Shown here: one piece after another, positions 34,757 through 45,307 of the stretch
Layout of the letters: each line of letters starts with the position of its first letter
How positions within the stretch are numbered: position 1 is the first letter of the stretch
NCBI RefSeq assembly: GCF_008830185.1
Contig: NZ_WAGX01000005.1
Location: 992,001-1,056,000, forward strand
Length of the DNA: 64,000 nucleotides
Direction: 5' to 3'
DNA from: Candidatus Galacturonatibacter soehngenii
Lineage (GTDB): Bacteria; Bacillota; Clostridia; Lachnospirales; Lachnospiraceae
The notes under the pieces: model-generated
The model's database searches: none
The model's input: the letters and a program-made list of their open reading frames with translations, nothing else
What the model was told of the DNA's origin: nothing
Program-made: the position numbers and the translations under genes

Positions 34757-37522
34757 TCAATCCCCTCTCCTCTTTAAAACTACTTGCTCAATTTCCAGAC
34801 CATTTGCACCGTAGTATAATTTGACATAATGATTACTGCCAAACACATAGCATAAATCTCTTGTTTCCTCAATCACCTTTCCTTCTGTTCCATTGATACT
34901 AACTGTTGTTTGGAACACATTGTCAAAAAATATGGAAATTGGTAATTGGGCGAGACTTCCTAATTCTGACTTTATAGTAAATGATATGCTGTATTCTCCA
35001 TCTATATCCGCACTGATTGCAAATACATCTGACTCACCTGCTTTTGGATTTAACTCAGAGCCTGGTATTACAATTTCATGAGTATCTGGATCTGCATAAT
35101 AAAACACAGGATCTACGATTCTTTCTTGCTGTGAGGTCATAAGCTCCATGGCCTGCTGCTCCTCTTTACTAATCCTTCCCGTAAACCGAAGTATCGCTTG
35201 ACTTTTTAATATATATCCTAATATATTTTTCGCATTTCTTTGTAATTGCGCCTTTGTAATGTATCCCACATCAAGCATTTGTTTAACGTCGTCATTTTCT
35301 GGATTATCCTCTGGGTGCGCTACACACATATAGATATCGTTTTGCGCTTTTACCATTGGAGCTTTTACTGTTTTATTTGCTTTTTCTCCCAAATAATTTG
35401 CTTGCGCCCACCAATCGGTCATAACGATTCCGTCAAATCCCCATTCTTCTCGAAGAATTTTGGTACATAAATCATAGCTTCCTGCAGTCCAATATCCATT
35501 TACAGAACCATATGTTGTCATGACTGCGCGTGCATACCCTTCTTTTACCGCTATTTCAAATCCTTTTAAATATATTTCTCGAAGCGCTCTTTCTGAAATA
35601 ACCGAATCTGATGTACTTCTTCCAACTTCTTGATTATTTCCGCAGAAATGTTTGATTGTCGTTCCAATTCCCGTGTCATACATAGCTTTTACTTGAGCGG
35701 TTGCAATTTTACCTGTAACATATGGGTCTTCCGAGATATATTCAAAATTACGTCCGTTTAGCGGATTACGATGGATATTCATTCCAGGTCCTAGTAATGA
35801 ATCGATTTGGTTTAATCGCAGTTCTTTTCCTACCATTGCAAAAAGCTGTCCCACCAACTCTGGATTAAATGTGCAGCCAAGTGCCGTACCATTTGGAAGT
35901 GAAAATGCTTTCGTTCCACAATCCATACGAATTCCAGAAGGTCCATCTGCACAACAAGCGGCTGGAATACCATACTGTTGCAATCTATCTGTGACTCCCC
36001 CAAATGCCGCAGCTGTTCCAGGTGTTACGCGTGGGCTACACATTCCTTCCCCTCGAAACATATGAATCAAATCATTTTCATCTAGCTGTGCTACAAACTC
36101 ATCTAAAGATGCTTTTTGATCTAGAACATCAACAAGTTTAATTCCTTTATCTCCTGTGTATGCAATTTCACTAGAGGTACAGGTATTACAGTCATCTACA
36201 CTTCCTTTCTCTTGCAGTGGAACCTCCTCCATATCAACTTCATAGGAATCCCCCATAGGAACAGGCTTTATTCTTTCAAATGCTTCTATCGGTGCCAAGG
36301 CAGATTCTAATTGTTTTACTACCTTGAATTCTTGATCAAATGCACCAATCTTCACTGCACTTCTTACATCTGTACCCACATAAAATTCATATTGTCCTTC
36401 TTCTAATACGTAGCATGATTTATGTCCAGCCATACCACTATCATCATAAGAAGCCAAATCATCCTTGTTGATAGTAATAGGAAGTATTTCTTCTTCTCCT
36501 GGCATTAACAGTTTCGTCTTTGCAAAGCCAACTAATTGTCTTAGCGGTTTTCCTAACTTACCTTGAGGTGCATTTACATAAACTTGCACCGTTTCTTTTC
36601 CAGCATAGTTTCCAATATTTTTTACGTTTGCAATAATCAAACAAGACTCTTCTTGATTGCTTTTTATTTCAGAATTTACTGAAAAATATGTATAAGACAT
36701 TCCATAACCAAATGGATATAAAACCTTCTCTTTTGCAAACGTCTCAAAATAGCGGTAACCTACATAAATATCTTCTTTATAATAATTCTTCTCTGGATCT
36801 CCAAAATTTGAAGTAGAAGAATAATCTTCAATTTCACGGGCAATGGTATCAGTCAGTTTACCACATGGGGCCACGTTTCCAAGTAATACATCTAGAGTCC
36901 CATTTCCACCTTCTTGTCCTCCTTGCCATACATATAAGACAGCTTGTGGGTGATATTCCTCTACCCACTTCATATCAATAATATTTCCTACATTTAGAAT
37001 AACAATGGTTCGTTTTGATACTTTACATACGCGTTCAATTAGGCTTTTTTCGTCTTTTGTAAGAAGATAGCTACCTTCTTTTGCAGTATTATCCTGATCT
37101 TCGCCTGCGGTTCTTCCAATAACGATCAAAGACGCATCCACCTCATTTGCGATCTCAAGCATTCTATCTGTAATCGGCATCTCTTTCTGGCTCCAAGGAA
37201 CACGCCCCCACCCTTGCCCCTCATCATATGGGTTTTCTTTCAACCAGCTCTCATAAATTTCTAATAATTCTTGATTGATAACAATATCATTCGTACCCTT
37301 AAGTGCATCCAGTATTCCAACCACATAGGAAGTATTTACAAGACCACCTGATCCTAATCCACTCTTATAATACCGAAAGGCACTTCGGCCATACACTGCA
37401 ATCTTTTCTCCCTGCTTTAATGGAAGTGCCTGTGCTTCATTTCGAAGCAATACACAACCTTCTGCAACTGCTTGTCGTGCAAGTGCAGCATATTTCTTCC
37501 TATCTAATGTGAATTTTTCCAA
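34757..37522 (-). CDS. GH3 beta-glucosidase/xylosidase with swapped domain order
   Basis: 921-residue GH3 in a permuted arrangement. Residues 1-270 are the alpha/beta sandwich usually found C-terminally (VLLRNEAQALPL, YGYRYF region with FGYGMSYTYF near 270), then a fibronectin-III-like domain (about 290-400), then the catalytic TIM barrel (about 480-750) with ADGPSGIR and GIVMTDWW, whose Asp is the nucleophile, and a carbohydrate-binding-like C-terminal beta domain (about 790-915). Known from Ruminococcus and Butyrivibrio beta-glucosidases. No signal peptide. It removes terminal beta-glucosyl or xylosyl units from imported oligosaccharides. Confidence 0.9.
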   Translation of the reverse strand: MEKFTLDRKKYAALARQAVAEGCVLLRNEAQALPLKQGEKIAVYGRSAFRYYKSGLGSGGLVNTSYVVGILDALKGTNDIVINQELLEIYESWLKENPYDEGQGWGRVPWSQKEMPITDRMLEIANEVDASLIVIGRTAGEDQDNTAKEGSYLLTKDEKSLIERVCKVSKRTIVILNVGNIIDMKWVEEYHPQAVLYVWQGGQEGGNGTLDVLLGNVAPCGKLTDTIAREIEDYSSTSNFGDPEKNYYKEDIYVGYRYFETFAKEKVLYPFGYGMSYTYFSVNSEIKSNQEESCLIIANVKNIGNYAGKETVQVYVNAPQGKLGKPLRQLVGFAKTKLLMPGEEEILPITINKDDLASYDDSGMAGHKSCYVLEEGQYEFYVGTDVRSAVKIGAFDQEFKVVKQLESALAPIEAFERIKPVPMGDSYEVDMEEVPLQEKGSVDDCNTCTSSEIAYTGDKGIKLVDVLDQKASLDEFVAQLDENDLIHMFRGEGMCSPRVTPGTAAAFGGVTDRLQQYGIPAACCADGPSGIRMDCGTKAFSLPNGTALGCTFNPELVGQLFAMVGKELRLNQIDSLLGPGMNIHRNPLNGRNFEYISEDPYVTGKIATAQVKAMYDTGIGTTIKHFCGNNQEVGRSTSDSVISERALREIYLKGFEIAVKEGYARAVMTTYGSVNGYWTAGSYDLCTKILREEWGFDGIVMTDWWAQANYLGEKANKTVKAPMVKAQNDIYMCVAHPEDNPENDDVKQMLDVGYITKAQLQRNAKNILGYILKSQAILRFTGRISKEEQQAMELMTSQQERIVDPVFYYADPDTHEIVIPGSELNPKAGESDVFAISADIDGEYSISFTIKSELGSLAQLPISIFFDNVFQTTVSINGTEGKVIEETRDLCYVFGSNHYVKLYYGANGLEIEQVVLKRRGD

Positions 37523-37543
37523 TTATCTTTCCTCCTATTATAC

Positions 37544-37583
37544 AAAAAAGGAGTTCTTGGGGTCAAACCCTCGAACTCCCTTT
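37544..37583 (-). terminator. Hairpin terminator between binding protein and GH3 genes
   Basis: Stem GGGAGTTC.GGG / CCC.GAACTCC with a T run on the minus strand. A leaky terminator here would give more binding protein than enzyme from one mRNA. Confidence 0.8.
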
Positions 37584-37630
37584 CCAGTTCTGCTTTTCAA
37601 CAGTAATGACTCAATTACGACTCATCTTAT

Positions 37631-39178
37631 TTATTTTGCTTTCCAATCATTATATTGTTGCTGAGCTTCTTTCAAGATTTCCTGATATCCAGCCTCATCA
37701 AGAGCTTTTTGGTAAGCTGCAATCTGATTTTCTACATCTGCTGGGCTACTTCCACCATTTTGAAGAGGAAAACCAAATTCATCAAATACATTTAAGCATG
37801 CAGCATATTGGCTTTCTATATTTGATTTGTCAAAACGAAATCCTGATGCAATAGATGGAATTGAGTTATCATTAAATGTTTTGTAAAGTTCTACTTTGTT
37901 TTCTGGTTCACCTGCTTCAAGAGATAGATTTAAAACAGAGCATGACTCCCAAGCACTATGGTTATACATATCACCTTTTTTCACTACTTGACCTTTATCA
38001 TCTAGATCATAATCTTCTCCTTCAATTCCATAAGTATAAAGATCTGCTAATGTTTTGTCTGTATATAACAGACCAAGGAAATCTAAACACGCTTTTGCCT
38101 GCTCTTCAGTGGAGTTTGCAGTTACAGCAAAGCAAGATCCTAATGTAGTTGTAGAATGTGAGTATTTTTCTGTTACAGGAACCATTGTTACAGCTTGTTT
38201 GTAACGTGTACTAGCTTCTGCATTATTAGGAACATCTGTCCACCAAGAAACACCCCAATCCTGTGTCTGTGTTGTTGTATCTGTTGTAGTCTTTGTTACA
38301 TCATCTTCACTAAGATAACCCTTTTCTCCCCATTCACTCATTAAAGTAGTAAATTCTTTAAACTGTGGAGTTTGAATTGGATTTACAACTTCATTTGTCT
38401 TTCTATCAACAGCAAATAAACTATCCTGTGTAAAGAAATCAAAGTCATCAATATAATAACGGAAGAACATACCAGTTTTCTGAGTTAAATATGGATATTT
38501 AAGTCCTTCGGCTTTGCAGTCAGCTAACATTGGTTCAATATCTTTTAGTTCTTTTACCTTAGAAAGATCCCATCCGTATTTATCAACAAGGTCCTGACGG
38601 AACATCAAATCATATCCTTCGGCTGATTCCTTGTAGCATGAAATAAATTGATTTTTTCCGTTATAAGAAGATGCATCCCACACCCATTGTGGAATGGAGC
38701 CGTACAAGGTACTGCCTTTTAATAGGTCTGTAAGATCATAAACTGCATTCTGCTTTACAAGACTGTCTGTGTTAATTGTCTCTAGCCAACTTGCTGTCCA
38801 TAATAAATTAATTTCATTATTGGATAGAGCAAGATTTGCTTTGTCTTTATACTCTGCGCTTCCAATGTCTGTTAATTTGATCTGAACGTTGATTTTGTCA
38901 CCAATGTAATCATTGATTGCCTGTTCAATTTTAGCAACTTGATTCGTATCTGGCGCTGCAAGATTGAAAGAAGAACGATAAACACTAATAAGTGTTTTGC
39001 CATCTGATTTGCTATCTTGTGCTTTGTTATCTTCTGTCTTTTCTGTTTCTGTTGAAGATGCTGAAGTTGTATCCTTAGATGTTTCTTTTGCGCTACCACA
39101 ACCGACCAACATACCTGTTGCCAACGCTGCTACTAACGTAGCAGATAGTACTTTTTTACCGAATGCTATTTTGCTCAT
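37631..39178 (-). CDS. ABC sugar transporter, substrate-binding lipoprotein
   Basis: 515-residue lipoprotein with LVGCGS (Cys about 27) followed by a Ser/Thr/Glu linker. It resembles the LplA-type solute-binding proteins of large oligosaccharide transporters (two-lobed, about 470 residues mature). It binds the oligosaccharide outside the membrane and passes it to the two permeases encoded just upstream. The substrate is inferred from the neighbouring GH3, GH31 and GH94 genes. Confidence 0.9.
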   Translation of the reverse strand: MSKIAFGKKVLSATLVAALATGMLVGCGSAKETSKDTTSASSTETEKTEDNKAQDSKSDGKTLISVYRSSFNLAAPDTNQVAKIEQAINDYIGDKINVQIKLTDIGSAEYKDKANLALSNNEINLLWTASWLETINTDSLVKQNAVYDLTDLLKGSTLYGSIPQWVWDASSYNGKNQFISCYKESAEGYDLMFRQDLVDKYGWDLSKVKELKDIEPMLADCKAEGLKYPYLTQKTGMFFRYYIDDFDFFTQDSLFAVDRKTNEVVNPIQTPQFKEFTTLMSEWGEKGYLSEDDVTKTTTDTTTQTQDWGVSWWTDVPNNAEASTRYKQAVTMVPVTEKYSHSTTTLGSCFAVTANSTEEQAKACLDFLGLLYTDKTLADLYTYGIEGEDYDLDDKGQVVKKGDMYNHSAWESCSVLNLSLEAGEPENKVELYKTFNDNSIPSIASGFRFDKSNIESQYAACLNVFDEFGFPLQNGGSSPADVENQIAAYQKALDEAGYQEILKEAQQQYNDWKAK

Positions 39179-39236
39179 TTTAAAACCTCCCTATTTTTTT
39201 ATATTCATCAAAATATGCATCTGCATATCTGGAATA

Positions 39237-40196
39237 TCACCCCTTAACCGATCCAACTGTTAATCCTTTAATAAAATATTTCTGGAAAAATGGATATGCA
39301 ATCATAATCGGTCCTATTACTGTAATTACAGTAGCCATTGTTGCTGAATACTGTGGAATACTTCCCTGCATTGCAGCCAATGCGGTTGAAGGAATATTTC
39401 TGGAATTCAATAATGTCTCAATACTCTTTTGGATATTAATTAACAATAACTGCAATGGTTTTTTGCTGTTGCTATCTATGTACAATAAAGCGTTTTGCCA
39501 ATCATTCCAATAAGTGGTAGCCATCATAAATCCAACTGCTGCACACGCTGGTTTCATCAGTGGAAATGCAATTTGGAAGAATGCTCTATATTCTCCTGCC
39601 CCATCAATTCTTGCAGAATCCATTAATTCATCTGGTATACTTGTTTGAATATAGGTTCGAAGTATAATAACATTCATTGTGGTTACCGATAATGGCAAAA
39701 TCAAAAGCCATATACTATCCTTCATATGATAATTACTTGTAAAAATAATATAGCTCGCTAGCTGTCCACCTTGAAAAATCATTGGTATCATAAGGTAAAT
39801 TGATAAAATTTTTCTTAAACGAAAATCCTTTCTACTTAAGGCAAATGCAAACATACTCATTAATAAAAGCCCCAATAATGTACCAGCAGTTGTAATACCT
39901 ATTGTTACACCATAAGATACGATTAATTGTTTTCCATACCTTAGTACAACATTAAAACCATCTAATGAAAATTCTGCTGGAAAATAACTAAAACCTTTTG
40001 TTACTAATGTCTTTTCATCCGTAAATGCTGATACAAAAACTAAGATAATTGGTAATGCACAAAACACTGTATATGCAGCGAGCAAAGATGTTAATATGTA
40101 CTGACCAACTCCGACTTTCTTTCTGCTTTTTTTTCTAATCTCAGGCTTTGTCTTTTTTACCGAATCCATGATCTCTACTTTTTTTACTGTATCCAT
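39237..40196 (-). CDS. ABC sugar transporter permease (LplC/YtcP type)
   Basis: 319-residue inner-membrane permease of the carbohydrate-uptake CUT1 class with about six helices. The EAA-type loop DSARIDGAGEYRAFFQIAFP contacts the ATPase. A basic, cytoplasmic 30-residue N-terminus precedes the first helix. Follows the LplB-type permease after 20 bases. Confidence 0.9.
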   Translation of the reverse strand: MDTVKKVEIMDSVKKTKPEIRKKSRKKVGVGQYILTSLLAAYTVFCALPIILVFVSAFTDEKTLVTKGFSYFPAEFSLDGFNVVLRYGKQLIVSYGVTIGITTAGTLLGLLLMSMFAFALSRKDFRLRKILSIYLMIPMIFQGGQLASYIIFTSNYHMKDSIWLLILPLSVTTMNVIILRTYIQTSIPDELMDSARIDGAGEYRAFFQIAFPLMKPACAAVGFMMATTYWNDWQNALLYIDSNSKKPLQLLLINIQKSIETLLNSRNIPSTALAAMQGSIPQYSATMATVITVIGPIMIAYPFFQKYFIKGLTVGSVKG

Positions 40197-40216
40197 AATT
40201 ATCCCTACCCCCTTTA

Positions 40217-41122
40217 CTAGAATAATGAATTCTCAGGTGCTACTTTACGAACAATCTTATTTGCACCTATAATTAGCACAACGCCAACAATCGACTGGAA
40301 GAAAGTAGTTGCCGCCACAAAACCAAAGTTCGAATTTTTAAAAATCGCATTCAATACATAAGAATCTATAACTTGTGTGCTTGAATATAACGTTCCACTA
40401 TTTCTTGTTACCTGATAGAATAAACCTGTATCTGATCTCATAATTCCACCGACACTTAGCAGTAATATGATCGTTATCATTGGTACTAAGGAAGGAAGTG
40501 TTATGTTGATTATTTGTTGCCACTTATCAGCCCCGTCAATTTCAGCCGCTTCATATATTTCGGAATCAATTCCAGCTAATGCCGACATATATAAAACTGA
40601 CCCATAACCAACGCTATTCCACATTTTAACAATGGTCAAAATAATGGTCCAAAGGCCCGCCTCTGAATACCAGCGAATTGAAGTGCCAAATAAATTATTA
40701 ATCATACCGCCTTCTGTATTTAAGTATGCATAAACAATAAACTGAACTGCTGCATAAGAGATAAAAACAGGAATAATCATAATACTCTGCATTATTTTTC
40801 CCGCCCTCTTAAATACGAGCTGGTCGATTGCAATCGCAAGAGCAACATTAAGAAAGGTTCCAACAATTATAAAAATCAAATAATATTTAATTGTATTCGT
40901 TGTCATATTAATAAAAGCATTTTTTGATGCAAGTAAGAATTTAAAATTATCTAGCCCATTAAATGGGCTCCCCCATATACCTAATTTGTAATCAAATTTC
41001 TTAAAAGCTAAAACAAGTCCTGCCATTGGCACATAATTAAAAAATAGCAAAACCAGAACTGCCGGCAGACACATAACGACATGTGCTCTGTGTTTCCAAG
41101 TATTTTGTAATAAGCCTTTCAT
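40217..41122 (-). CDS. ABC sugar transporter permease (LplB type)
   Basis: 301-residue permease with about six transmembrane segments and the EAA loop YEAAEIDGADKWQQIINITLP. It is the partner of the LplC-type permease. No ATP-binding subunit is encoded in this window; CUT1 transporters of this kind often use a shared MsmK-type ATPase encoded elsewhere. Starts 26 bases after the lacI stop, so the regulator and transporter are probably co-transcribed. Confidence 0.9.
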   Translation of the reverse strand: MKGLLQNTWKHRAHVVMCLPAVLVLLFFNYVPMAGLVLAFKKFDYKLGIWGSPFNGLDNFKFLLASKNAFINMTTNTIKYYLIFIIVGTFLNVALAIAIDQLVFKRAGKIMQSIMIIPVFISYAAVQFIVYAYLNTEGGMINNLFGTSIRWYSEAGLWTIILTIVKMWNSVGYGSVLYMSALAGIDSEIYEAAEIDGADKWQQIINITLPSLVPMITIILLLSVGGIMRSDTGLFYQVTRNSGTLYSSTQVIDSYVLNAIFKNSNFGFVAATTFFQSIVGVVLIIGANKIVRKVAPENSLF

Positions 41123-41148
41123 TTATTCTCTCCTTTTCCTTTCAGTTT

Positions 41149-42171
41149 TTACTGGTTTGGTTCCAAATTTGCAATCGATTGGCCCGTCAGAAGCATCCCT
41201 TCAATAATCACTCTCTCAACCAAGGCTAATTTTGGTTTTTCAATATTACAAATCAAACGTCTTGCCGCCTCAGTTCCGATTCGTTGCGCATCCTGTTTAA
41301 TTGTAGCAATGGTAGGATATAATAATTGTGACATCTTACTTCCGTCATATCCAGCAATCGATATATCTTTTGGTATTTGAAGTCCCAATTGCTTTATAAC
41401 ATTCATTCCACCAAGTAATGCAGTATCATCAGGATATATTATGCAGGTTGGTGGATCTGGTAGCTCAAGAAGCTTTTTCGTGCATACTGCTGTTTTTGTA
41501 GTTTCAATATAATCTGCTGTCTCTATATATGTATCAGGAACTTCAATGCCTAAACTATCCATTGTGCGATAGAAGCTAGCCAGACGTTCCTTCGTAACAT
41601 AAGAATTACTTTGTCCATGTATGTACGCTATTTTTCGATGCCCTTTTGAATAAATATAGCGAAGCAAATCTTCAATTCCCTGTATATTATTCGAACATAC
41701 TGCGGTACAATTGTAGTGTACATAATCGATAGTTACTACAGGTATCGTCCCCTCCATAAGTTCATGCACCTGCTTGTTTTTATAGTCTGCACATACAATT
41801 GCGATGCCATCTAAATTACGATATTTGCAATGTTCATAATAGGAAATTTTTTTATTTTCAAAATTAGAGCTAATAAATAAAATATCATATCCATTCTTTT
41901 CTACTTCTAACTTCAGCCCATTTAATACTCCCGAAAAATATTCATGCGTCAGTCCACATCCAGCTTCTTCCTCAAAGAGTACTCCTATACTATAGGTACG
42001 ATTTGTTTTTAGTGCTCTTGCAGCCGCATTAGGGAGATATCCAAGCTCATCCGCTGCCTTTTTTATTCGTACTCTTGTTTCATCTCCAATGTCATTATGT
42101 CCATTCAATGCCTTACTTACTGTTGCAACAGACACATTACATTTTTCTGCTATAGTTTTTATAGATATCAT
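41149..42171 (-). CDS. LacI-family transcriptional regulator of the oligosaccharide locus
   Basis: 340-residue regulator with an N-terminal helix-turn-helix and hinge (TIAEKCNVSVATVSKALNGH, residues 5-24) and a periplasmic-binding-protein-like effector domain (about 60-335). It probably binds the 17-bp repeat that lies 37 bases before its own start and again 62 bases before the divergent GH94 gene, thus controlling both itself with the ABC-GH3-GH31 row and GH94. Inducer likely an oligosaccharide or its breakdown product. Confidence 0.92.
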   Translation of the reverse strand: MISIKTIAEKCNVSVATVSKALNGHNDIGDETRVRIKKAADELGYLPNAAARALKTNRTYSIGVLFEEEAGCGLTHEYFSGVLNGLKLEVEKNGYDILFISSNFENKKISYYEHCKYRNLDGIAIVCADYKNKQVHELMEGTIPVVTIDYVHYNCTAVCSNNIQGIEDLLRYIYSKGHRKIAYIHGQSNSYVTKERLASFYRTMDSLGIEVPDTYIETADYIETTKTAVCTKKLLELPDPPTCIIYPDDTALLGGMNVIKQLGLQIPKDISIAGYDGSKMSQLLYPTIATIKQDAQRIGTEAARRLICNIEKPKLALVERVIIEGMLLTGQSIANLEPNQ

Positions 42172-42207
42172 TAAAAGTGCACACCATTCCTTAGTTAATT
42201 TATTACA

Positions 42208-42224
42208 TTACTTAATCGTTTTCT
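42208..42224. promoter_or_regulatory. Probable LacI-family operator, lacI side
   Basis: TTACTTAATCGTTTTCT, an imperfect palindrome around a central CG as in LacI-family operators. Identical to the copy at 42662-42678. It is 37 bases before the lacI start codon. Confidence 0.75.
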
Positions 42225-42661
42225 TAAGTCAATTATAGTTTATGTTTTTTATATTAGCAACCAATTATTGTCATTTCGTCTAATTTAATATTTATATATC
42301 AAGTTTTTTGTGCACTTCTAACAAATTATATGTAGATTTTATTAAAAGATTACTTATACGTTTTTGCCGTTCCTTTTATTATAATAAAATTTTCACCTAC
42401 GTTTTATCACTTCAGGTGGAAAATAAAAATTTTTATTCTCCATAATTACATCCGCATAATCACCCCCAAAAACATTATTGTCTAAATCTAGGGAAATTCG
42501 TCAAAAACCCTGACTTTCTCTGCATTACACTAATACTTCATCTTCTTGTTTGCTTCACTTTGTCTTTTAAATTTTATGCAGTTTATAGCAAAGTTTTCAT
42601 ATGTTTTAATATTTTTATTGCTTTTTTTCCGTATTAAATATATACTCATCTCATATTCTTT

Positions 42662-42678
42662 TTACTTAATCGTTTTCT
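42662..42678. promoter_or_regulatory. Probable LacI-family operator, GH94 side
   Basis: Exact 17-bp copy of the sequence at 42208-42224, on the same strand, 61 bases before the GH94 start. Two copies flanking divergent promoters suit binding by a tetramer or repression loop. Confidence 0.75.
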
Positions 42679-42739
42679 ATCTGCTTGATTCAACACACAT
42701 TTATAAAAAATCAGCTTAAATCAACAGGAGGTATTTCAT

Positions 42740-45184
42740 ATGAAATATGGATATTTCGATGACATACAAAGGGAATATGTCATCACTTCACCAAAAACTC
42801 CACAACCATGGATCAACTATTTAGGTTGTGAAGACTTCTTTTCATTAATATCCAATACTGGAGGGGGATATAGCTTTTATAAAGACGCAAAATTACTTCG
42901 ACTTACTAGATACCGCTATAATAATGTTCCAAGGGATAGTAATGGACATTATTACTACATAAAAGAGAATGATTCAATTTGGAATCCAGGATGGATGCCT
43001 TCAAAAACACCTTTAGATTTCTATGAATGTCACCATGGGATGGGTTACAGCGTTATTAAGGGGACAAAAAACCAGCTAGCTTCTGAACTCACCGCTTTTG
43101 TTCCAATGGGTTCTGCTTGTGAGATTAACAAATTAACCTTGACGAATGAAAGTAATGTTTCAAAGAATTTTTCAATATTTTCTTATGTTGAATTTTGCTT
43201 GTGGAATGCAATGGATGATATGACTAATTTCCAGAGAAATTTCTCTACTGGTGAAGTGGAAGTTCATGGTTGTGCGATATATCACAAGACAGAATACCGT
43301 GAACGCAGAAATCACTATGCCGTATATGCCGTAAATTCCTCCATCGATGGTTTTGACACGGATCAAGATTCTTTTCTTGGCTCTTATGGTGAGAATTCTG
43401 CTCCAGAAGTTGTTGTATCTGGTCAGTCCAAAAATAGCATTGCAAGCGGTTGGCGTCCAATTGGTTCGCATCATCTAAAGGTTTCGCTTGCCCCAGGTGA
43501 AAGCAAAACCTATGTTTTTGTTCTTGGGTATGTTGAAAATGCAGTGGAAGATAAATGGGTTGGTAACGCAGAAGATGGAATCATTAACCGTGCTCCTGCT
43601 GAGACATTATTAGCCAAATTTGATACAACGGAAAAAGTAAACCAAGCATTTACTGACTTAAAAGAATATTGGAATCAATTATTAAGCCATTTTACTATTT
43701 CTTCTTCCGAAGAAAAACTAGATCGTATGGTCAATATATGGCATCAGTACCAGTGTATGGTTACCTTTAACATGAGTCGCTCTGCTTCTTATTATGAGTC
43801 AGGCATTGGGCGTGGCATGGGCTTTCGAGATTCTTGCCAGGATTTACTCGGTTTCGTACATTTAATTCCAGATCGTGCAAGGGAACGTATCCTAGATATT
43901 GCTTCAACACAGTTTGAAGATGGAAGTGCATATCATCAGTATCAGCCACTTACCAAAAAGGGAAACTCTGACATTGGTAGTGGATTTAATGATGATCCAC
44001 TCTGGCTTATTGCTGGAACTGCTGCTTATATCAAAGAAACTGGTGACTATAGTATTTTAGATGAGCAAACCCCATATGATAGTGATCCTTTAAAGGCAAC
44101 TGACTTAATGGAACATCTAAGACGTTCCTTTCACTATACGATGGAGCATATCGGACCACACGGTTTACCTCTCATTGGTCGAGCTGATTGGAATGATTGC
44201 TTAAATTTAAACTGTTTCTCAACAGAGCCAGGTGAATCGTTCCAAACATTTGGTCCTTCTGAAGGCCCAAATGCAGAATCGATATTCATTGCAGGAATGT
44301 TTGTAAAGTATGGAAAAGATTATGTTGAAATCTGTAAGCATAGAGGCTTGGTTGAAGAAGCTAAACTAGCACAAAAGGCAATCTCTGATATGAAAAAAAC
44401 GGTTTTAGATACTGGTTGGGATGGCGAATGGTATCTTCGTGCTTATGATCATTATCAAAATAAAATTGGTTCAAAGGAATGTGTGGATGGTAAAATCTTT
44501 ATCGAACCACAGGGCTTTTGCGTTATGGCAGAAATCGGATTAGAAGAAGGCTATTGCTTAAAATCATTGGAATCGGTTGAAAAATACTTAGATACCAAAT
44601 ATGGTATCGTCCTACTTCAACCTCCATACCATCGTTATCATGTTGAACTGGGCGAGATTTCTTCTTATCCACCAGGATATAAAGAAAATGCTGGAATTTT
44701 TTGTCACAACAACCCTTGGATCTCTATTGCTGAAACAGTAGTCGGAAGAGGGAATCGTGCCTGGGAAGTTTACACAAGAACATGTCCTGCCTACATTGAA
44801 GACATTAGCGAAATCCACCGCACGGAACCGTATGTTTATTCTCAGATGATTGCTGGAAAAGATGCACCAAACTTTGGTGAAGCAAAAAACAGCTGGCTTA
44901 CCGGAACTTCTGCATGGACTTTCTTAAATGTATCACAATATATTTTGGGAATTCGACCAGATTATGATGGGTTAATTATTGATCCATGTATTCCAAATAC
45001 CATGGACGGATTCAAGGCAAAAAGAGATTTTCGTGGTGTTACTTATCACATCACAGTGGAGAACCCATCACATGTAGAAAAGGGCATCAAATCTGTTACT
45101 GTTGATGGTACTTTAGTTGAATCAAATATCATTCCTGTTGCGAAGGATAAATCTGAAGTAAATGTAACTGTTGTTATGGGATAG
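42740..45184 (+). CDS. GH94 cellobiose phosphorylase
   Basis: 814-residue GH94. It splits cellobiose with phosphate into alpha-glucose-1-phosphate and glucose, saving ATP. Seen: N-terminal beta-sandwich (about 1-290, with the start [13 protein letters not shown]), the (alpha/alpha)6 barrel with [19 protein letters not shown] and the catalytic Asp in [12 protein letters not shown], and the C-terminal sandwich. The length fits cellobiose phosphorylase rather than the longer cellodextrin enzymes (about 990 residues); another beta-glucosyl disaccharide cannot be excluded. Cytoplasmic. Its glucose product can be used by the ROK glucokinase, and glucose-1-phosphate enters glycolysis by phosphoglucomutase. 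Confidence 0.93.
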   Translation: MKYGYFDDIQREYVITSPKTPQPWINYLGCEDFFSLISNTGGGYSFYKDAKLLRLTRYRYNNVPRDSNGHYYYIKENDSIWNPGWMPSKTPLDFYECHHGMGYSVIKGTKNQLASELTAFVPMGSACEINKLTLTNESNVSKNFSIFSYVEFCLWNAMDDMTNFQRNFSTGEVEVHGCAIYHKTEYRERRNHYAVYAVNSSIDGFDTDQDSFLGSYGENSAPEVVVSGQSKNSIASGWRPIGSHHLKVSLAPGESKTYVFVLGYVENAVEDKWVGNAEDGIINRAPAETLLAKFDTTEKVNQAFTDLKEYWNQLLSHFTISSSEEKLDRMVNIWHQYQCMVTFNMSRSASYYESGIGRGMGFRDSCQDLLGFVHLIPDRARERILDIASTQFEDGSAYHQYQPLTKKGNSDIGSGFNDDPLWLIAGTAAYIKETGDYSILDEQTPYDSDPLKATDLMEHLRRSFHYTMEHIGPHGLPLIGRADWNDCLNLNCFSTEPGESFQTFGPSEGPNAESIFIAGMFVKYGKDYVEICKHRGLVEEAKLAQKAISDMKKTVLDTGWDGEWYLRAYDHYQNKIGSKECVDGKIFIEPQGFCVMAEIGLEEGYCLKSLESVEKYLDTKYGIVLLQPPYHRYHVELGEISSYPPGYKENAGIFCHNNPWISIAETVVGRGNRAWEVYTRTCPAYIEDISEIHRTEPYVYSQMIAGKDAPNFGEAKNSWLTGTSAWTFLNVSQYILGIRPDYDGLIIDPCIPNTMDGFKAKRDFRGVTYHITVENPSHVEKGIKSVTVDGTLVESNIIPVAKDKSEVNVTVVMG

Positions 45185-45214
45185 AGGGAAGTTTTATATA
45201 AATATATTTAATAA

Positions 45215-45250
45215 GGTCTTCTATGATAAAATACTGTATCATAGAAGACC
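45215..45250. terminator. Hairpin between GH94 and chemoreceptor genes
   Basis: 13-bp perfect stem GGTCTTCTATGAT and its complement with a 10-base loop between converging genes. T runs are poor on both sides, so it is a likely but weak bidirectional terminator. Confidence 0.65.
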
Positions 45251-45307
45251 CTAAAACAATTACGATTTCCACTAGAAGATTGACTTTTTCGTCAACTACT
45301 CCCTTTC

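Larger units (their letters stand above)
42172..42739. promoter_or_regulatory. Divergent lacI-GH94 control region
   Basis: 568 bases without a gene, AT-rich. It contains two copies of a 17-bp sequence (see operators) near the two divergent starts, and the GH94 ribosome site AGGAGG eight bases before ATG 42740. The middle (about 42230-42655) shows no further hairpin or small gene that I could support. Confidence 0.6.
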
